NCBI RefSeq assembly: GCF_015390235.1
Contig: NZ_VUOH01000004.1
Location: 248,001 to 312,000, forward strand
Reading direction: 5' to 3'
Source of the DNA: Quadrisphaera sp. INWT6
GTDB taxonomy: Bacteria; Actinomycetota; Actinomycetes; Actinomycetales; Quadrisphaeraceae
DNA length: 64,000 bases
The position numbers and the translations under genes were made by a program. Shown here in pieces: positions 8,827-16,924 of the stretch (positions are counted from its first letter, which is position 1; every line of letters begins with the position of its first letter). The notes under the pieces are model-generated. The model ran no database searches. It saw only the letters and a list, made by a program, of their open reading frames with translations, and was not told the DNA's origin.

Positions 8827-9258
8827 ATGACCATCACCGGCCTCCACCACGTGCGCCTCTCCGTCAGCGACATCGAGCGATCGCGGGCCTTCTACGCCGA
8901 GCTCCTCGGGTCCGAGCCGGCCCTCGACATGACGTCGGAGCTGTCCGACCCCGCCGCGGTGGACGACCCGCAGCGCTTCTTCGGCGGCGTGGTCTTCGAG
9001 GTGGGACAGAACGTCCTCGGGCTGCGCCCCGTGCCGGGTGCCGCCGGCGAGACCTTCACGCCGACGCGCGTGGGCCTCGACCACGTCAGCCTCGCCGTGG
9101 CCTCCCGCGCCGACCTCGACGCCGCGGCCCAGCGCCTGGCCGCCGCGGGCGTCGAGCACGGCGAGGTCATCGAGCTGCCGCAGCAGGGCATCCAGGTGCT
9201 GTCGCTGCAGGACCCCGACGACATCAACCTCGAGCTGACCGCGCCGCTGCCCTCCTGA
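8827..9258 (+). CDS. VOC family protein (glyoxalase/dioxygenase-like)
   Basis: 143-aa single-chain VOC protein. It begins ITGLHHVRLSVSDIERSRAF and has GLDHVSLAVASRADLDAA in the second half and a closing NLELTAPLP. Metal ligands His7 or His8, the His of LDHVS and the Glu of NLELT are all plausible, so an active metalloenzyme is possible, but glyoxalase I, fosfomycin-resistance and extradiol dioxygenase activities cannot be distinguished. It is divergent from gene C, 85 bp away, and convergent with a lipoprotein gene. Confidence 0.85.
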   Translation: MTITGLHHVRLSVSDIERSRAFYAELLGSEPALDMTSELSDPAAVDDPQRFFGGVVFEVGQNVLGLRPVPGAAGETFTPTRVGLDHVSLAVASRADLDAAAQRLAAAGVEHGEVIELPQQGIQVLSLQDPDDINLELTAPLPS

Positions 9259-9270
9259 CCCGGTCTGACA

Positions 9271-9289
9271 CGGCCCGACGAGCGGGCCG
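9271..9289. terminator. Short bidirectional hairpin
   Basis: CGGCCCG (9271-9277) pairs perfectly with CGGGCCG (9283-9289) across a 5-nt loop in the 34-bp gap between the convergent VOC and lipoprotein genes. Confidence 0.6.
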
Positions 9290-9292
9290 GGG

Positions 9293-10066
9293 TCAGCACC
9301 CGGCCTGCTCGTAGGCGCACAGGCGCTCCCACGCCTGCTGCGCCAGCGCCACCACCGTCGCACGGGCGCGGTCGGTGCTGTCCTCCCCGCCCGACTCACC
9401 GACCAGGGTCACCGCGGTGCCGCGCCGCACGAGCACCACGTAGTCGCCGATGACCACGGCGTCGGGGTCCCCGGCGCTCGCGCCGTAGTAGTCGGTGGCG
9501 ATGCCGGTGCCGTCGGCGCCGACGGGCACCTGCTCCACCAGGTAGCGGGTGTTCCCGCCGTCCTCGCTCGGACCGGCCTCGGCGGCCTCGGCGCACGCGC
9601 GCGCGGCCGCCCCCACGCGCTGGGCCTCGGCCTGCGCCGCCGCGGCGTCGGCGTAGACGGCCACCTGCTGCAGCCCGACGGGCACCTCGAACTGCCCGTC
9701 GCCCTGGCGCACGCTGGTCATCGACGCCGCGCCGCTGGGACTGCCGAGGTCGCAGCTGGTCGACAGGACCCAGGGCTCGACGCCCTCGGAGACCGCGCGC
9801 CCGCCGTCGCGCGGGGCGAAGGCGCTCTCCGGCAGCAGCACCGCCGCGTCGACCGCCGTCGGCACGGGTGAGGGCGCCGCAGTCGTCGACGTGGCGCTGG
9901 TGGGCGAGGCCGAGGTCGGGGCCTCCGAGGGACTCGCCGTCGACAGCGGGGGCGGCGACGTCGTCGGGTCGTCGCCGGCCGCCCCGGCGCCGCACCCCGT
10001 CACCCCCACCAGGCCGGCGGCGAGCACAGCGACGAGCAGGGGGGCGGCGGTGGTGGTGCTGCGCAT
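9293..10066 (-). CDS. Secreted lipoprotein with Ser/Thr/Pro-rich linker
   Basis: 257-aa predicted lipoprotein. A basic-hydrophobic signal ends in a lipobox-like VGVTGC (Cys near residue 26). About 40 residues rich in Pro, Ser, Thr and Ala follow, then a folded domain of about 190 residues with four or five cysteines (TSCDLG, ARACAEA, RLCAYEQAGC). The composition resembles 'sensor' domains such as the extracellular PknH domain of mycobacteria, but I see no decisive motif. The ATG at 10066 directly precedes the signal peptide. Expected at the outer face of the membrane. Confidence 0.75.
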   Translation of the reverse strand: MRSTTTAAPLLVAVLAAGLVGVTGCGAGAAGDDPTTSPPPLSTASPSEAPTSASPTSATSTTAAPSPVPTAVDAAVLLPESAFAPRDGGRAVSEGVEPWVLSTSCDLGSPSGAASMTSVRQGDGQFEVPVGLQQVAVYADAAAAQAEAQRVGAAARACAEAAEAGPSEDGGNTRYLVEQVPVGADGTGIATDYYGASAGDPDAVVIGDYVVLVRRGTAVTLVGESGGEDSTDRARATVVALAQQAWERLCAYEQAGC

Positions 10067-10171
10067 GGTGGTCTCCCCGGGTCGGCCTGCCCCTGCGACG
10101 CTGCAGGGCCCTCGAGTGTCGCGCTCCGCGAGCGTTCGGTCACCCGCTCGGGAGCGGGGCTGCCGCGCCGG

Positions 10172-10735
10172 TCAGGCCGACAGCACGGCGAGCACGAGCG
10201 GGGTGTCCTGACCGGCCCAGGTGCCGGTGAGGGCCAGCGGCTCCGCGCCGGGGCGGGGGAACCGCAGGACGGTCAGCTCGCCCCCACCGTCGCCAGCCCC
10301 GGTGCCGGTGCCGCGGACGTGGGCCGTCGCCTCGCGCGGCACGAGGCCGGTGTCGGTGGCCACGAACTGGTCGGCCTGGCGGCCCCCGGCGGTGATCGCC
10401 TCGCGGTAGGCGGCCAGGAACACCGGGTCCGCGCAGCCGTCGTACACCCAGCGCTGCCCGAGGGCGGTGTGCTCCATCGTGGTGATGAGCGCGTCGTCCG
10501 CGCCGTCGAGGGGAGCGCCGCGGTAGGTGACGGGCACGTGCAGCACCCGGCCGTCGGTCGTGGCCAGCAGGTGGGCCTCGAGCCCGACCTCGCCGTCGGG
10601 GTCGTCGAGGCGGTAGGCCCCCAGCAGCTCCAGCTGCGAGGCGTCGGCGCCGTCGAGCCAGGGCTGAGCGGGCACCCACGCCTGCAGGGCCTCCAGCTTG
10701 GTGGGGCGGATGGTCGCGGGGTGCAGGACAGCCAC
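10172..10735 (-). CDS. Maltokinase N-terminal cap-like domain protein
   Basis: 187-aa stand-alone protein. The start VAVLHPATIRPTKLEALQAW and the later EAHLLATTDGRVLHVPVTYRG and TTMEHTALGQRWVYDG match the cap domain found at the N-terminus of actinobacterial maltokinase, here without a kinase domain. Such isolated caps are common in actinobacteria; their role is not established. GTG 10735 is supported by CAGACT exactly 6 nt upstream (leaderless pattern). It is divergent from the DUF559 gene, with a 78-bp palindromic element between them. Confidence 0.75.
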   Translation of the reverse strand: MAVLHPATIRPTKLEALQAWVPAQPWLDGADASQLELLGAYRLDDPDGEVGLEAHLLATTDGRVLHVPVTYRGAPLDGADDALITTMEHTALGQRWVYDGCADPVFLAAYREAITAGGRQADQFVATDTGLVPREATAHVRGTGTGAGDGGGELTVLRFPRPGAEPLALTGTWAGQDTPLVLAVLSA

Positions 10736-10750
10736 CGCGCGAGTCTGGCA

Positions 10751-10828
10751 GTCCCTCCCAGCATGCAGAAGAGGCCTTGAGAGGGCCCTGGAGGCGTCGG
10801 AGGGGGTCGTGTGCATGCTCGGCGGGGC
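10751..10828. repeat. 78-bp palindromic element, copy 1
   Basis: Two 26-nt arms (10751-10776 and 10803-10828) are imperfect inverted repeats of each other and flank a 26-nt unconserved centre. Each arm carries the core AGCATGCA, itself containing the palindrome GCATGC. The same arm sequence recurs at 11731-11808 and 57775-57853. It lies just upstream of the DUF559 gene. Confidence 0.7.
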
Positions 10829-10878
10829 ACCTGTGGACAAGATCCACATCTCGGGGGCCACCCCGGCACGGTCGAGGG

Positions 10879-11760
10879 GTGGACGTGACCGAGGTGTGCC
10901 GCGAGATCTGGCGACGGGGCGGCACGGCGCTCAGCGCCGAGCTGGACCTCGACCGCCGCTCGCTGCGCCGAGCCGTCGCCAGCGGCGACGTCGTGCGGCT
11001 GGCGCGAGGTGTGTACGCGCTGTCGAGCCACCAGGCACCGGTCCTCGCCGCGGCTCGCGTGCGCGGCACGGCCTCGCACGCCAGCGCCGCGCAGCTGTGG
11101 ATGCTCGAGCTGGTGAAGGATCCGGTCCTGCCGCACGTGACGGTCCGCCGCAACCGGAGCGCGCTGCCGGCCGGGCTCGTCCTGCACTGGTGCGACCTGC
11201 CCGGCTCCGACGTCGACGGCCTGGTGACCACGCCCCTGCGCACGGTGGTCGACTGCGCCCGCACGATGCCGCTCCCCGAGGCGCTGGCGGTCGCCGACTC
11301 GGCCCTGCGGCGCGGACTGCTCACGGAGGACGAGCTCGTGGCGCGCGCCGCCGCGACCCGCGGCCCGGGCAGCAGCGCGGTGCGGCTCGTCGCACGGAGC
11401 GCCTCGGCCGACGCGGCCAACCCGTTCGAGTCCGCACTGCGGGGGCTCGCCCTCGAGGCGGGGGTCCGGGGGCTGCGCCCCCAGGTGGTGCTGGAGGTGC
11501 GCAGCGGGAAGGTCCGGCCCGACCTCGTCGACCGTCGACTCCGGCTCGTCGCCGAGGCCGACAGCTTCGCCTGGCACGGCCAGCGGTCCGCGCTCGCATC
11601 GGACTGCCAGCGCTACGACGAGCTGGTCGCCGACCGCTGGACCGTGCTCCGGTTCGCGTGGGAGCAGGTGATGTTCGACCAGGAGTGGGTCCGGGAGGTG
11701 CTCCGCGACACCGCGGCCTGGCTGGAGACCGTCCCGTCCAGTATGCACGAGGCCGCCTAG
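10879..11760 (+). CDS. AbiEi-like HTH protein with C-terminal DUF559 (Vsr-fold) domain
   Basis: 293-aa protein. The N-terminal third (LDLDRRSLRRAVASGDVVRL then ARGVYAL) is the winged-helix and 'G-Y' module of AbiEi-type antitoxin or regulatory proteins. The C-terminal part (FESALRGLALEAGVRGLRPQ, RPDLVDRRLRLVAEADSF, YDELVADRWTVLRFAWEQV) is a DUF559/Vsr-like restriction-endonuclease fold with candidate acidic residues at PDLVD and EAD. Such genes are numerous in actinobacteria; toxin/antitoxin, defence or regulatory roles are all proposed and none is shown here. GTG 10879 has CACGGT 6 nt upstream. The last codons lie inside palindromic element 2, and element 1 lies 50 bp upstream. Confidence 0.75.
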   Translation: MDVTEVCREIWRRGGTALSAELDLDRRSLRRAVASGDVVRLARGVYALSSHQAPVLAAARVRGTASHASAAQLWMLELVKDPVLPHVTVRRNRSALPAGLVLHWCDLPGSDVDGLVTTPLRTVVDCARTMPLPEALAVADSALRRGLLTEDELVARAAATRGPGSSAVRLVARSASADAANPFESALRGLALEAGVRGLRPQVVLEVRSGKVRPDLVDRRLRLVAEADSFAWHGQRSALASDCQRYDELVADRWTVLRFAWEQVMFDQEWVREVLRDTAAWLETVPSSMHEAA

Positions 11761-11808
11761 GTCACCGCAACGGAGCGCCCGCCGGGGTCTTGTGCATGCT
11801 CGGCGGGA
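11731..11808. repeat. 78-bp palindromic element, copy 2
   Basis: Same geometry as copy 1: 26-nt arms at 11731-11756 and 11783-11808 with a 26-nt centre. The left arm encodes the final residues of the DUF559 protein, so the gene and element overlap. The right arm contains TGTGCATGCTCGGCGGGAC. Confidence 0.75.
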
Positions 11809-11832
11809 CGCCCCGCAGGTGGCTCAGGCAGC

Positions 11833-12168
11833 TCAGGCAGCGGCGCGGGGGCCGTACATGATCAGCGCGACCCCGGCGAGGCAGACGAGCGCGCCGGCCA
11901 GGTCCCACCGGTCGGGGCGGAAGCCGTCGACCAGCACGCCCCACAGCAGCGACCCCGCCACGAACACCCCGCCGTACGCGGCGAGGACCCGCCCGAACTC
12001 CGCGCTCGGCTGCAGCGCCGCGGCGAAGCCGTAGAGCCCCAGGGCGATCACCCCCGCGCCCACCCAGCCCCAGCCGCGGTGCTCGCGCACCCCCTGCCAG
12101 ACGAGCCACGCCCCGCCGATCTCCAGCGCGGCGGCGAGCACGAACAGGACCAGGGAGCGCACGGGCAC
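11833..12168 (-). CDS. ynfA: YnfA / UPF0060 family small membrane protein
   Basis: 111-aa protein of four transmembrane helices, the usual size for UPF0060. It has the N-terminal [19 protein letters not shown], the middle [22 protein letters not shown] and the C-terminal [20 protein letters not shown], all characteristic. The family resembles small multidrug-resistance proteins, and some members are reported to export toxic compounds; transport here is inference. GTG 12168 is supported by CAGACT 6 nt upstream. It is read in the same direction as the DUF4173 gene, 17 bp after that gene's stop. Confidence 0.9.
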   Translation of the reverse strand: MPVRSLVLFVLAAALEIGGAWLVWQGVREHRGWGWVGAGVIALGLYGFAAALQPSAEFGRVLAAYGGVFVAGSLLWGVLVDGFRPDRWDLAGALVCLAGVALIMYGPRAAA

Positions 12169-12185
12169 CGCCGCAGTCTGGTCGC

Positions 12186-13805
12186 TCAGCAGCCCGGGAG
12201 GTCGGCGAGCGCCCGCTCCGCCCGCCACCGGGCCAGGTTGGCCGCCGCCCAGCCCCCGCCGTCAGGGGTGTGCGAGAGCGCGAGCAGGCACGCGCCGTCA
12301 GGGCCGAGGGCCCCGGGCCGCTCCCGCAGCACGGCCGCCACCGCGGGGACCGCGTCGGCCGACAGCGACCACAGGTACGGCAGGTCAGGGCCCGCCGGCT
12401 GGTCGAGCCGCGCCAGCTGCGACCGCGCGACCAGCGCGTCGGGGTCCGCCGCCGCGAGACCCAGCACCGACGCCGCCGCGACCAGCACCGCCACCTGCGG
12501 CACCCACCCCTGCCGACGGGCCCGCGACCGGCCGTCCCGCAGCGGACCGTCCCGCAGCGGACCGCCGCGCAGCGAGCCCGCGACCAGCAGCAGCACCAGC
12601 AGCCCCGCGAGCCCGGCGCACACGACGCCCACCGAGACCCGCAGCCGCGTCAGCCCGTACGCGTCGACGTAGGCGACCAGGTCGCTCACCGCGGCGGCGT
12701 CGACGCCCAGCGACAGCAGGCACAGCACCGCCAGCGCGGCGCGCGGCCCGGCGGTCACCGGGGTCCACCGGACGGCGAGCGCGACGACGCCGAGCACCAG
12801 CGCCGTGGCCACCACCAGCTGCGCGAACCCCGCGTGCAGCTGCTCCGCGAACGACCCCCCGCCCGCGGGAGCGGTGACGCGCACCAGCAGGAAGGCCGCG
12901 AAGAGCGCGTCGAGGGCGCCCAGGGGCAGCAGCCACTCCACCCGGCGGCCCAGTACCCGGCCACCCCGGCCACCCCGGCCGGTCGGACCAGCAGGCGCGC
13001 TCGCGCTCACCTCGCGGCGCGGCTCCCACGCCACCACCAGCGCGGCGCTCGTCGCGAGCGCGGCGAGCCCGAAGACGACGGTGCGCCCCAGCACGACGTC
13101 CACCCGGGTCAGCCCCAGCCACGCCCCGAGCTGGGTGACCGCGGCGTCGAGCCAGGCGCCGGCCCCGGTGAACAGCGACCCGAACCGGGCGTCCGCACTG
13201 GCCAGCAGGGGGACGAACACCGCCAGCAGCACCGCGGTGAGCGCCGCCCCGCGCACCGCCGGTCCGATCCGCCGCCAGCGCCGCCGCGCCGTCGGCCCGG
13301 CCTGCCCGCGCGCCCCGAGCACGCGTGCGGCGGCCCGCCCGAGCGCCACCTCGACGCCGCGCACCAGCCACCCCGCGCCCGTCGCCAGCCGCCCCACCGG
13401 ACGCAGGGGAGCAGCCAGCACCGCTGCCCACGTGCCCGCCGGCGCGAGCGCCAGGGTTCCGAGCAGCAGTGCCCCGAGCAGGCACAGCGCCACGACCCAC
13501 CCCGCGTCGCGCACCGCGGCGCTCGCGGCCAGCAGCACCGCGGCGCCCCCGTGCACGGCCTGCCACCGGCTGCGCCGCTGCGGCTGCAGCGTTCCCGGCG
13601 TCGCCAGCGGCCGCACGAGCAGGACGACGGCGGCCACCGCCACGGCGAGCCCCAGCAGACCGACACCGGGCGGCTCGGGGACCACCAGCGCCGCCACCAG
13701 CGCGACCACCCCCACGCCCAGCTGGACGGACGGCGGGGCCCCCGGCCGGCGCACCGCCGGGACCGGGGTGGCGGGTGACGGGGGTGTCGGGGGTGTGGTG
13801 GTCAC
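12186..13805 (-). CDS. DUF4173/DUF4153 polytopic membrane protein
   Basis: 539-aa protein with about 12 hydrophobic helices and a Pro/Thr-rich cytoplasmic start. [30 protein letters not shown] and the region around [11 protein letters not shown] are characteristic of DUF4173. The C-terminal tail (residues 475-539) is a soluble segment that reads like a trailing domain ([20 protein letters not shown]). Function unknown; in other actinobacteria these genes often sit beside two-component systems, as here, where a histidine kinase and regulator lie upstream on the same strand 79 bp away. Confidence 0.8.
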   Translation of the reverse strand: MTTTPPTPPSPATPVPAVRRPGAPPSVQLGVGVVALVAALVVPEPPGVGLLGLAVAVAAVVLLVRPLATPGTLQPQRRSRWQAVHGGAAVLLAASAAVRDAGWVVALCLLGALLLGTLALAPAGTWAAVLAAPLRPVGRLATGAGWLVRGVEVALGRAAARVLGARGQAGPTARRRWRRIGPAVRGAALTAVLLAVFVPLLASADARFGSLFTGAGAWLDAAVTQLGAWLGLTRVDVVLGRTVVFGLAALATSAALVVAWEPRREVSASAPAGPTGRGGRGGRVLGRRVEWLLPLGALDALFAAFLLVRVTAPAGGGSFAEQLHAGFAQLVVATALVLGVVALAVRWTPVTAGPRAALAVLCLLSLGVDAAAVSDLVAYVDAYGLTRLRVSVGVVCAGLAGLLVLLLVAGSLRGGPLRDGPLRDGRSRARRQGWVPQVAVLVAAASVLGLAAADPDALVARSQLARLDQPAGPDLPYLWSLSADAVPAVAAVLRERPGALGPDGACLLALSHTPDGGGWAAANLARWRAERALADLPGC

Positions 13806-13884
13806 GGGGGGCCTCCGGAGGGGTGTGCGGGCAGGGCTGAGCGCCCCGGCGGCCAGCGGCCGCGAGGTCGGGTGGGAGGAGGGG

Positions 13885-14943
13885 CTAGGCGGGGAGGTCG
13901 ACGACGACGCGGCACCCCGCGCCGGGGCCGTGCACGGCGCTGCCGGGCGGGTCGCCGATGCGCACCGAGCCGCCGTGCAGCTCGACCACCCAGCGGACGA
14001 TCGCGAGCCCCAGCCCGGTGCCGCCGGTCTCCTGGGTGGTCCGGGCGGTGCGGGCGCGGGCGTCGTCGGCCCGCGCGAACCTGTCGAACACGCGCTCGCG
14101 GTCGGCGGCGGCGACGCCGGGCCCGTCGTCGAGCACCTCGAGCCGCACGCCCTGCTCCGACCCGTGCAGCGAGCGCCGGGCCAGCAGCCTGACGGTGCCG
14201 CCGTCGGGGGCGTGGCGGGTGGCGTTGTCGAGGAGGTTGGCGAGCACCTGCGCCAGGCGCTCGCCGTCGGCCTGGACCTCGACGGGCTCGGCGTCCACCA
14301 CCACCCGCACCCTCCGGCCCAGCGACGCGCAGTGCGAGCGCGCCTCCGCGGCGGCCCGCTCGGCCAGGTCCGCCACCGCGACCGGGGTGCGGTGCAGCGG
14401 CACCTCCCCGGCCTCGAGGCGCGAGAGGTCGAGCAGCTGCTCCACGAGCCGGCCCAGCCGCTCGGTCTGCGCGAGGGCCACGGCGAGGGCGTCGGGGTCG
14501 GGCCGGGTGACGCCGTCGGCGAGGTTCTCCAGCAGCGCCCGCAGCGCCGTGATCGGGGTGCGGAGCTCGTGGCTGGCGTCGGCGACCAGGCGCCGGCGCT
14601 GGGCGTCGACGCGCTCCAGCTCGGCGGCCATCGTGTTGAAGTCGGCGGCGAGCTGGCCGACCTCGTCGCGCCCGCGGGTCGACGCCGCCGACACCCGCGC
14701 GGTGTGGTCGCCGGCCGCCATCCGCCGGGAGGCCGCCGCCATCTCGCGCAGCGGCGCCGTCATCCCGCGGGCGAGCACCTGGATGGCGATGAGGCTGATC
14801 ACCACCGCCACGACCAGCGAGTAGCGCATGCGCACGTCCTGCAGCAGCAGGAACGCGCCGCCGGCGAGGCCCGCCACCACCGACCCGAGGACGACGACGC
14901 CGAGCTTCGCCTTGATCGACGTCATCCACGCCAGCGGGATCAT
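13885..14943 (-). CDS. OmpR-class sensor histidine kinase with intramembrane-type sensor
   Basis: 352-aa histidine kinase. Two transmembrane helices (about residues 10-32 and 38-58) are joined by only a few residues, so there is almost no extracellular domain and signals are probably sensed in or at the membrane. A HAMP segment (GMTAPLREMAAASRRMAAGD) follows, then the phosphoacceptor box SHELRTPITALR, the N box NLLDNATRHAP, DDGPGV and GGTGLGLAIV. ATG 14943 overlaps the stop of the response regulator gene (ATGA), so the pair is translationally coupled with the regulator first. Confidence 0.92.
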   Translation of the reverse strand: MIPLAWMTSIKAKLGVVVLGSVVAGLAGGAFLLLQDVRMRYSLVVAVVISLIAIQVLARGMTAPLREMAAASRRMAAGDHTARVSAASTRGRDEVGQLAADFNTMAAELERVDAQRRRLVADASHELRTPITALRALLENLADGVTRPDPDALAVALAQTERLGRLVEQLLDLSRLEAGEVPLHRTPVAVADLAERAAAEARSHCASLGRRVRVVVDAEPVEVQADGERLAQVLANLLDNATRHAPDGGTVRLLARRSLHGSEQGVRLEVLDDGPGVAAADRERVFDRFARADDARARTARTTQETGGTGLGLAIVRWVVELHGGSVRIGDPPGSAVHGPGAGCRVVVDLPA

Positions 14944-15671
14944 GAGTCGCTCGCCGGGGCGCTCGCGCCGCTGGCGTACCCGACGCCGTGGACGGTGCGC
15001 ACGACGTCGTCGCCCAGCTTGCGGCGCAGCGCCGCGACGTGGCTGTCGACGGTGCGGGTGGTCGTGGTGCTGGTCGCCGTGCTGGAGGAGCCCAGGTCGC
15101 GCCAGCCCCACACGTCGGTGAGGAGCTGCTCGCGGCTGACGACGGCGCCGGGGTGCTCGGCCAGCCGCACCAGCAGGTCGAACTCGGTGGGGGTGAGGTG
15201 CACGGCCTCGCCGCCGCAGCGGACCAGGCGGGTCGCGAGGTCGAGCTCGGCGCCACCGACCCTCAGGAGCGAGGCGGCCGGGGCCGGGGGAGCGGCGCGG
15301 CGGCCGGCCCTGCGCAGCAGCGCAGCGACCCGCGCCGACAGCTCGCGGGGGCTGAAGGGCTTGGTGAGGTAGTCGTCCGCGCCGACGCGCAGGCCGACGA
15401 CCAGGTCGGTCTCGTCGGCGCGGGCCGTCAGCATCAGCACGGCGACGCCCTCGAGGCCCGGCTCGGCCTGCACGCGGCGGCAGACCTCGTAGCCGTCGAA
15501 CCCGGGGAGCATGAGGTCGAGGACGACGAGCGCGGGCCGCACCCGCCGGCACAGCTCGACGCCGGAGGGGCCGTCACCGGCGACGGCGACGTCGTGCCCC
15601 TCGGCGCGCAGCCGCGCGGCGACCGCCTCGGCGATCACCGGCTCGTCCTCGACCACGACCACCTGCGCCAT
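14940..15671 (-). CDS. OmpR-family response regulator with Ser/Thr insertion
   Basis: 243-aa regulator. Receiver domain residues 1-120 with acidic pocket EDE, phosphorylated Asp in VLDLMLPGFDG, Thr in LMLTAR and Lys in LTKPFSP. The winged-helix effector covers about 140-235 (LTPTEFDLLVRLAEHPG, VSREQLLTDVWGW). Between that and the recognition helix (TVDSHVAALRRKLG) sits an unusual run GSSSTATSTTTTR, longer and more Thr-rich than normal. ATG 15671 has TAGCCT 7 nt upstream. Targets unknown; it may control the adjacent DUF4173 gene. Confidence 0.92.
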   Translation of the reverse strand: MAQVVVVEDEPVIAEAVAARLRAEGHDVAVAGDGPSGVELCRRVRPALVVLDLMLPGFDGYEVCRRVQAEPGLEGVAVLMLTARADETDLVVGLRVGADDYLTKPFSPRELSARVAALLRRAGRRAAPPAPAASLLRVGGAELDLATRLVRCGGEAVHLTPTEFDLLVRLAEHPGAVVSREQLLTDVWGWRDLGSSSTATSTTTTRTVDSHVAALRRKLGDDVVRTVHGVGYASGASAPASDS

Positions 15672-15761
15672 GACGGAGAGGCTAGGGAGCGCCGGCCGTG
15701 AGGTGGCGGAGGTGGCGTGCCGGGGATGTGGAGGACCTGTGGAGACCGGTCGGCCGCGCCG

Positions 15762-16816
15762 TCAGCGGCGCAGCACCCTGTCGACCACGACGCCGGTCAC
15801 GAGCGCGTAGACGGCCTTGTGCGCCACGTCGACCACGAGGTCGGTGCGCGACCACGTCCACGGCGGGGTCCCCACGCCGGTGCCGTTCTCGACGGTCTGG
15901 TCCGTGGCCAGGCGCACCGCCGTGAAGACGGGCCACGCGGTCGGCCCGCGCACCCCGCGCTCGGCGAGCAGCGCTCGCAGGACGCCCACGGCGGCGCCCT
16001 GCCCGTAGTGCATCGCCCAGTTCCACGGCGTGCTGTCGCGGACCTCCCGCCCCAGCACCCCCTGCAGCGCGTGGGCCGGCACGAACGACGGCGGCCGTCC
16101 CGTCACCGCCTGCTCCGCCTTCTCCGACAGCGTCATGACGACGACGCCGACCGCTCCGCCCAGCAGGCCCGCTGCGACCGTGCGCCGCCCGGTGCCCACG
16201 GGGGCGGCGGCGTCGAGCGCGTCCTTCGCGCGGTCGGAGACCGCCAGGCCGACCGCCGCGAGGGCGTTCCACGGCGGGCGCCGCGAGACCCGGGGGTGGG
16301 GGCGCGTGGGGGAGGCCACCCGTGCCGCCTCCCACGCCGCGCCTATGGTTCGCAGCTCGTCGTCGTCGGCCACCTGCTGGAGGCGGGGCAGCAGGTCGTC
16401 CTCCTCGTCGTGCGCGTCGTGGCGGATGGCCGCGAACGCCCGGGCCACCGCCTCGTCGTAGCCGTCGGAGCGGGGTCGGTGCGCTGCAGGTCGCGCAGCA
16501 GGTCGTTGACCTCCTGGTGGTCGCCCTCGATGTGGGCGGTGAGCTCGTCACCGGAACCGGCACCGGGCAGGTGCCTGCGGTAGGCGGGGAAGAGCACGGT
16601 CTCCTCGGCGAAGGCGTGCCGCAGCGCCCGCTCGCCGAGCTCGGCGAGGACCTGGCCGCGCTCGTCGGGGTCGGTCGCGGCGTCGTGGGCGCGCATCAGG
16701 TCGTCGAGCGCGCGGTGGTCGGCGCTCTGGCGCGACAGGATGCTGCCGGGGCCACCGCGCTGCTCCTCGGTCTGGTCGGCCACGGACGTCAGGCCGTTCC
16801 GGCGGGGGTTCGCCAC
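15762..16816 (-). pseudogene. Hemerythrin-like domain fused to a YagU-like membrane domain, frameshifted
   Basis: If one base is restored near 16465-16474, this locus gives about 351 aa. The N-terminal 130 residues are a hemerythrin-like helical bundle with candidate di-iron ligands (SADHRALDDLM, HAFAEETVLFPAY, HIEGDHQEVNDLL, RHDAHDEEDDLLPRL). The last two motifs sit either side of the frame change. The C-terminal half has hydrophobic segments and PWNWAMHYGQGAAVGVL, resembling DUF1440/YagU membrane proteins. GTG 16816 is preceded by AGGAG at good spacing. A membrane-tethered oxygen, NO or iron sensor is conceivable. Intact reading around the break argues for a sequencing error. Confidence 0.7.
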
Positions 16817-16924
16817 GGGGTGCTCCTGGGGGCTGGGGACCGCACCGGCGCGGGCTCCACCGTCTCGGGGCGTCCCTACCCCGGGGTGCCCACCGCACAC
16901 CGGGGGTCAGCCAGACTGCGCGGG

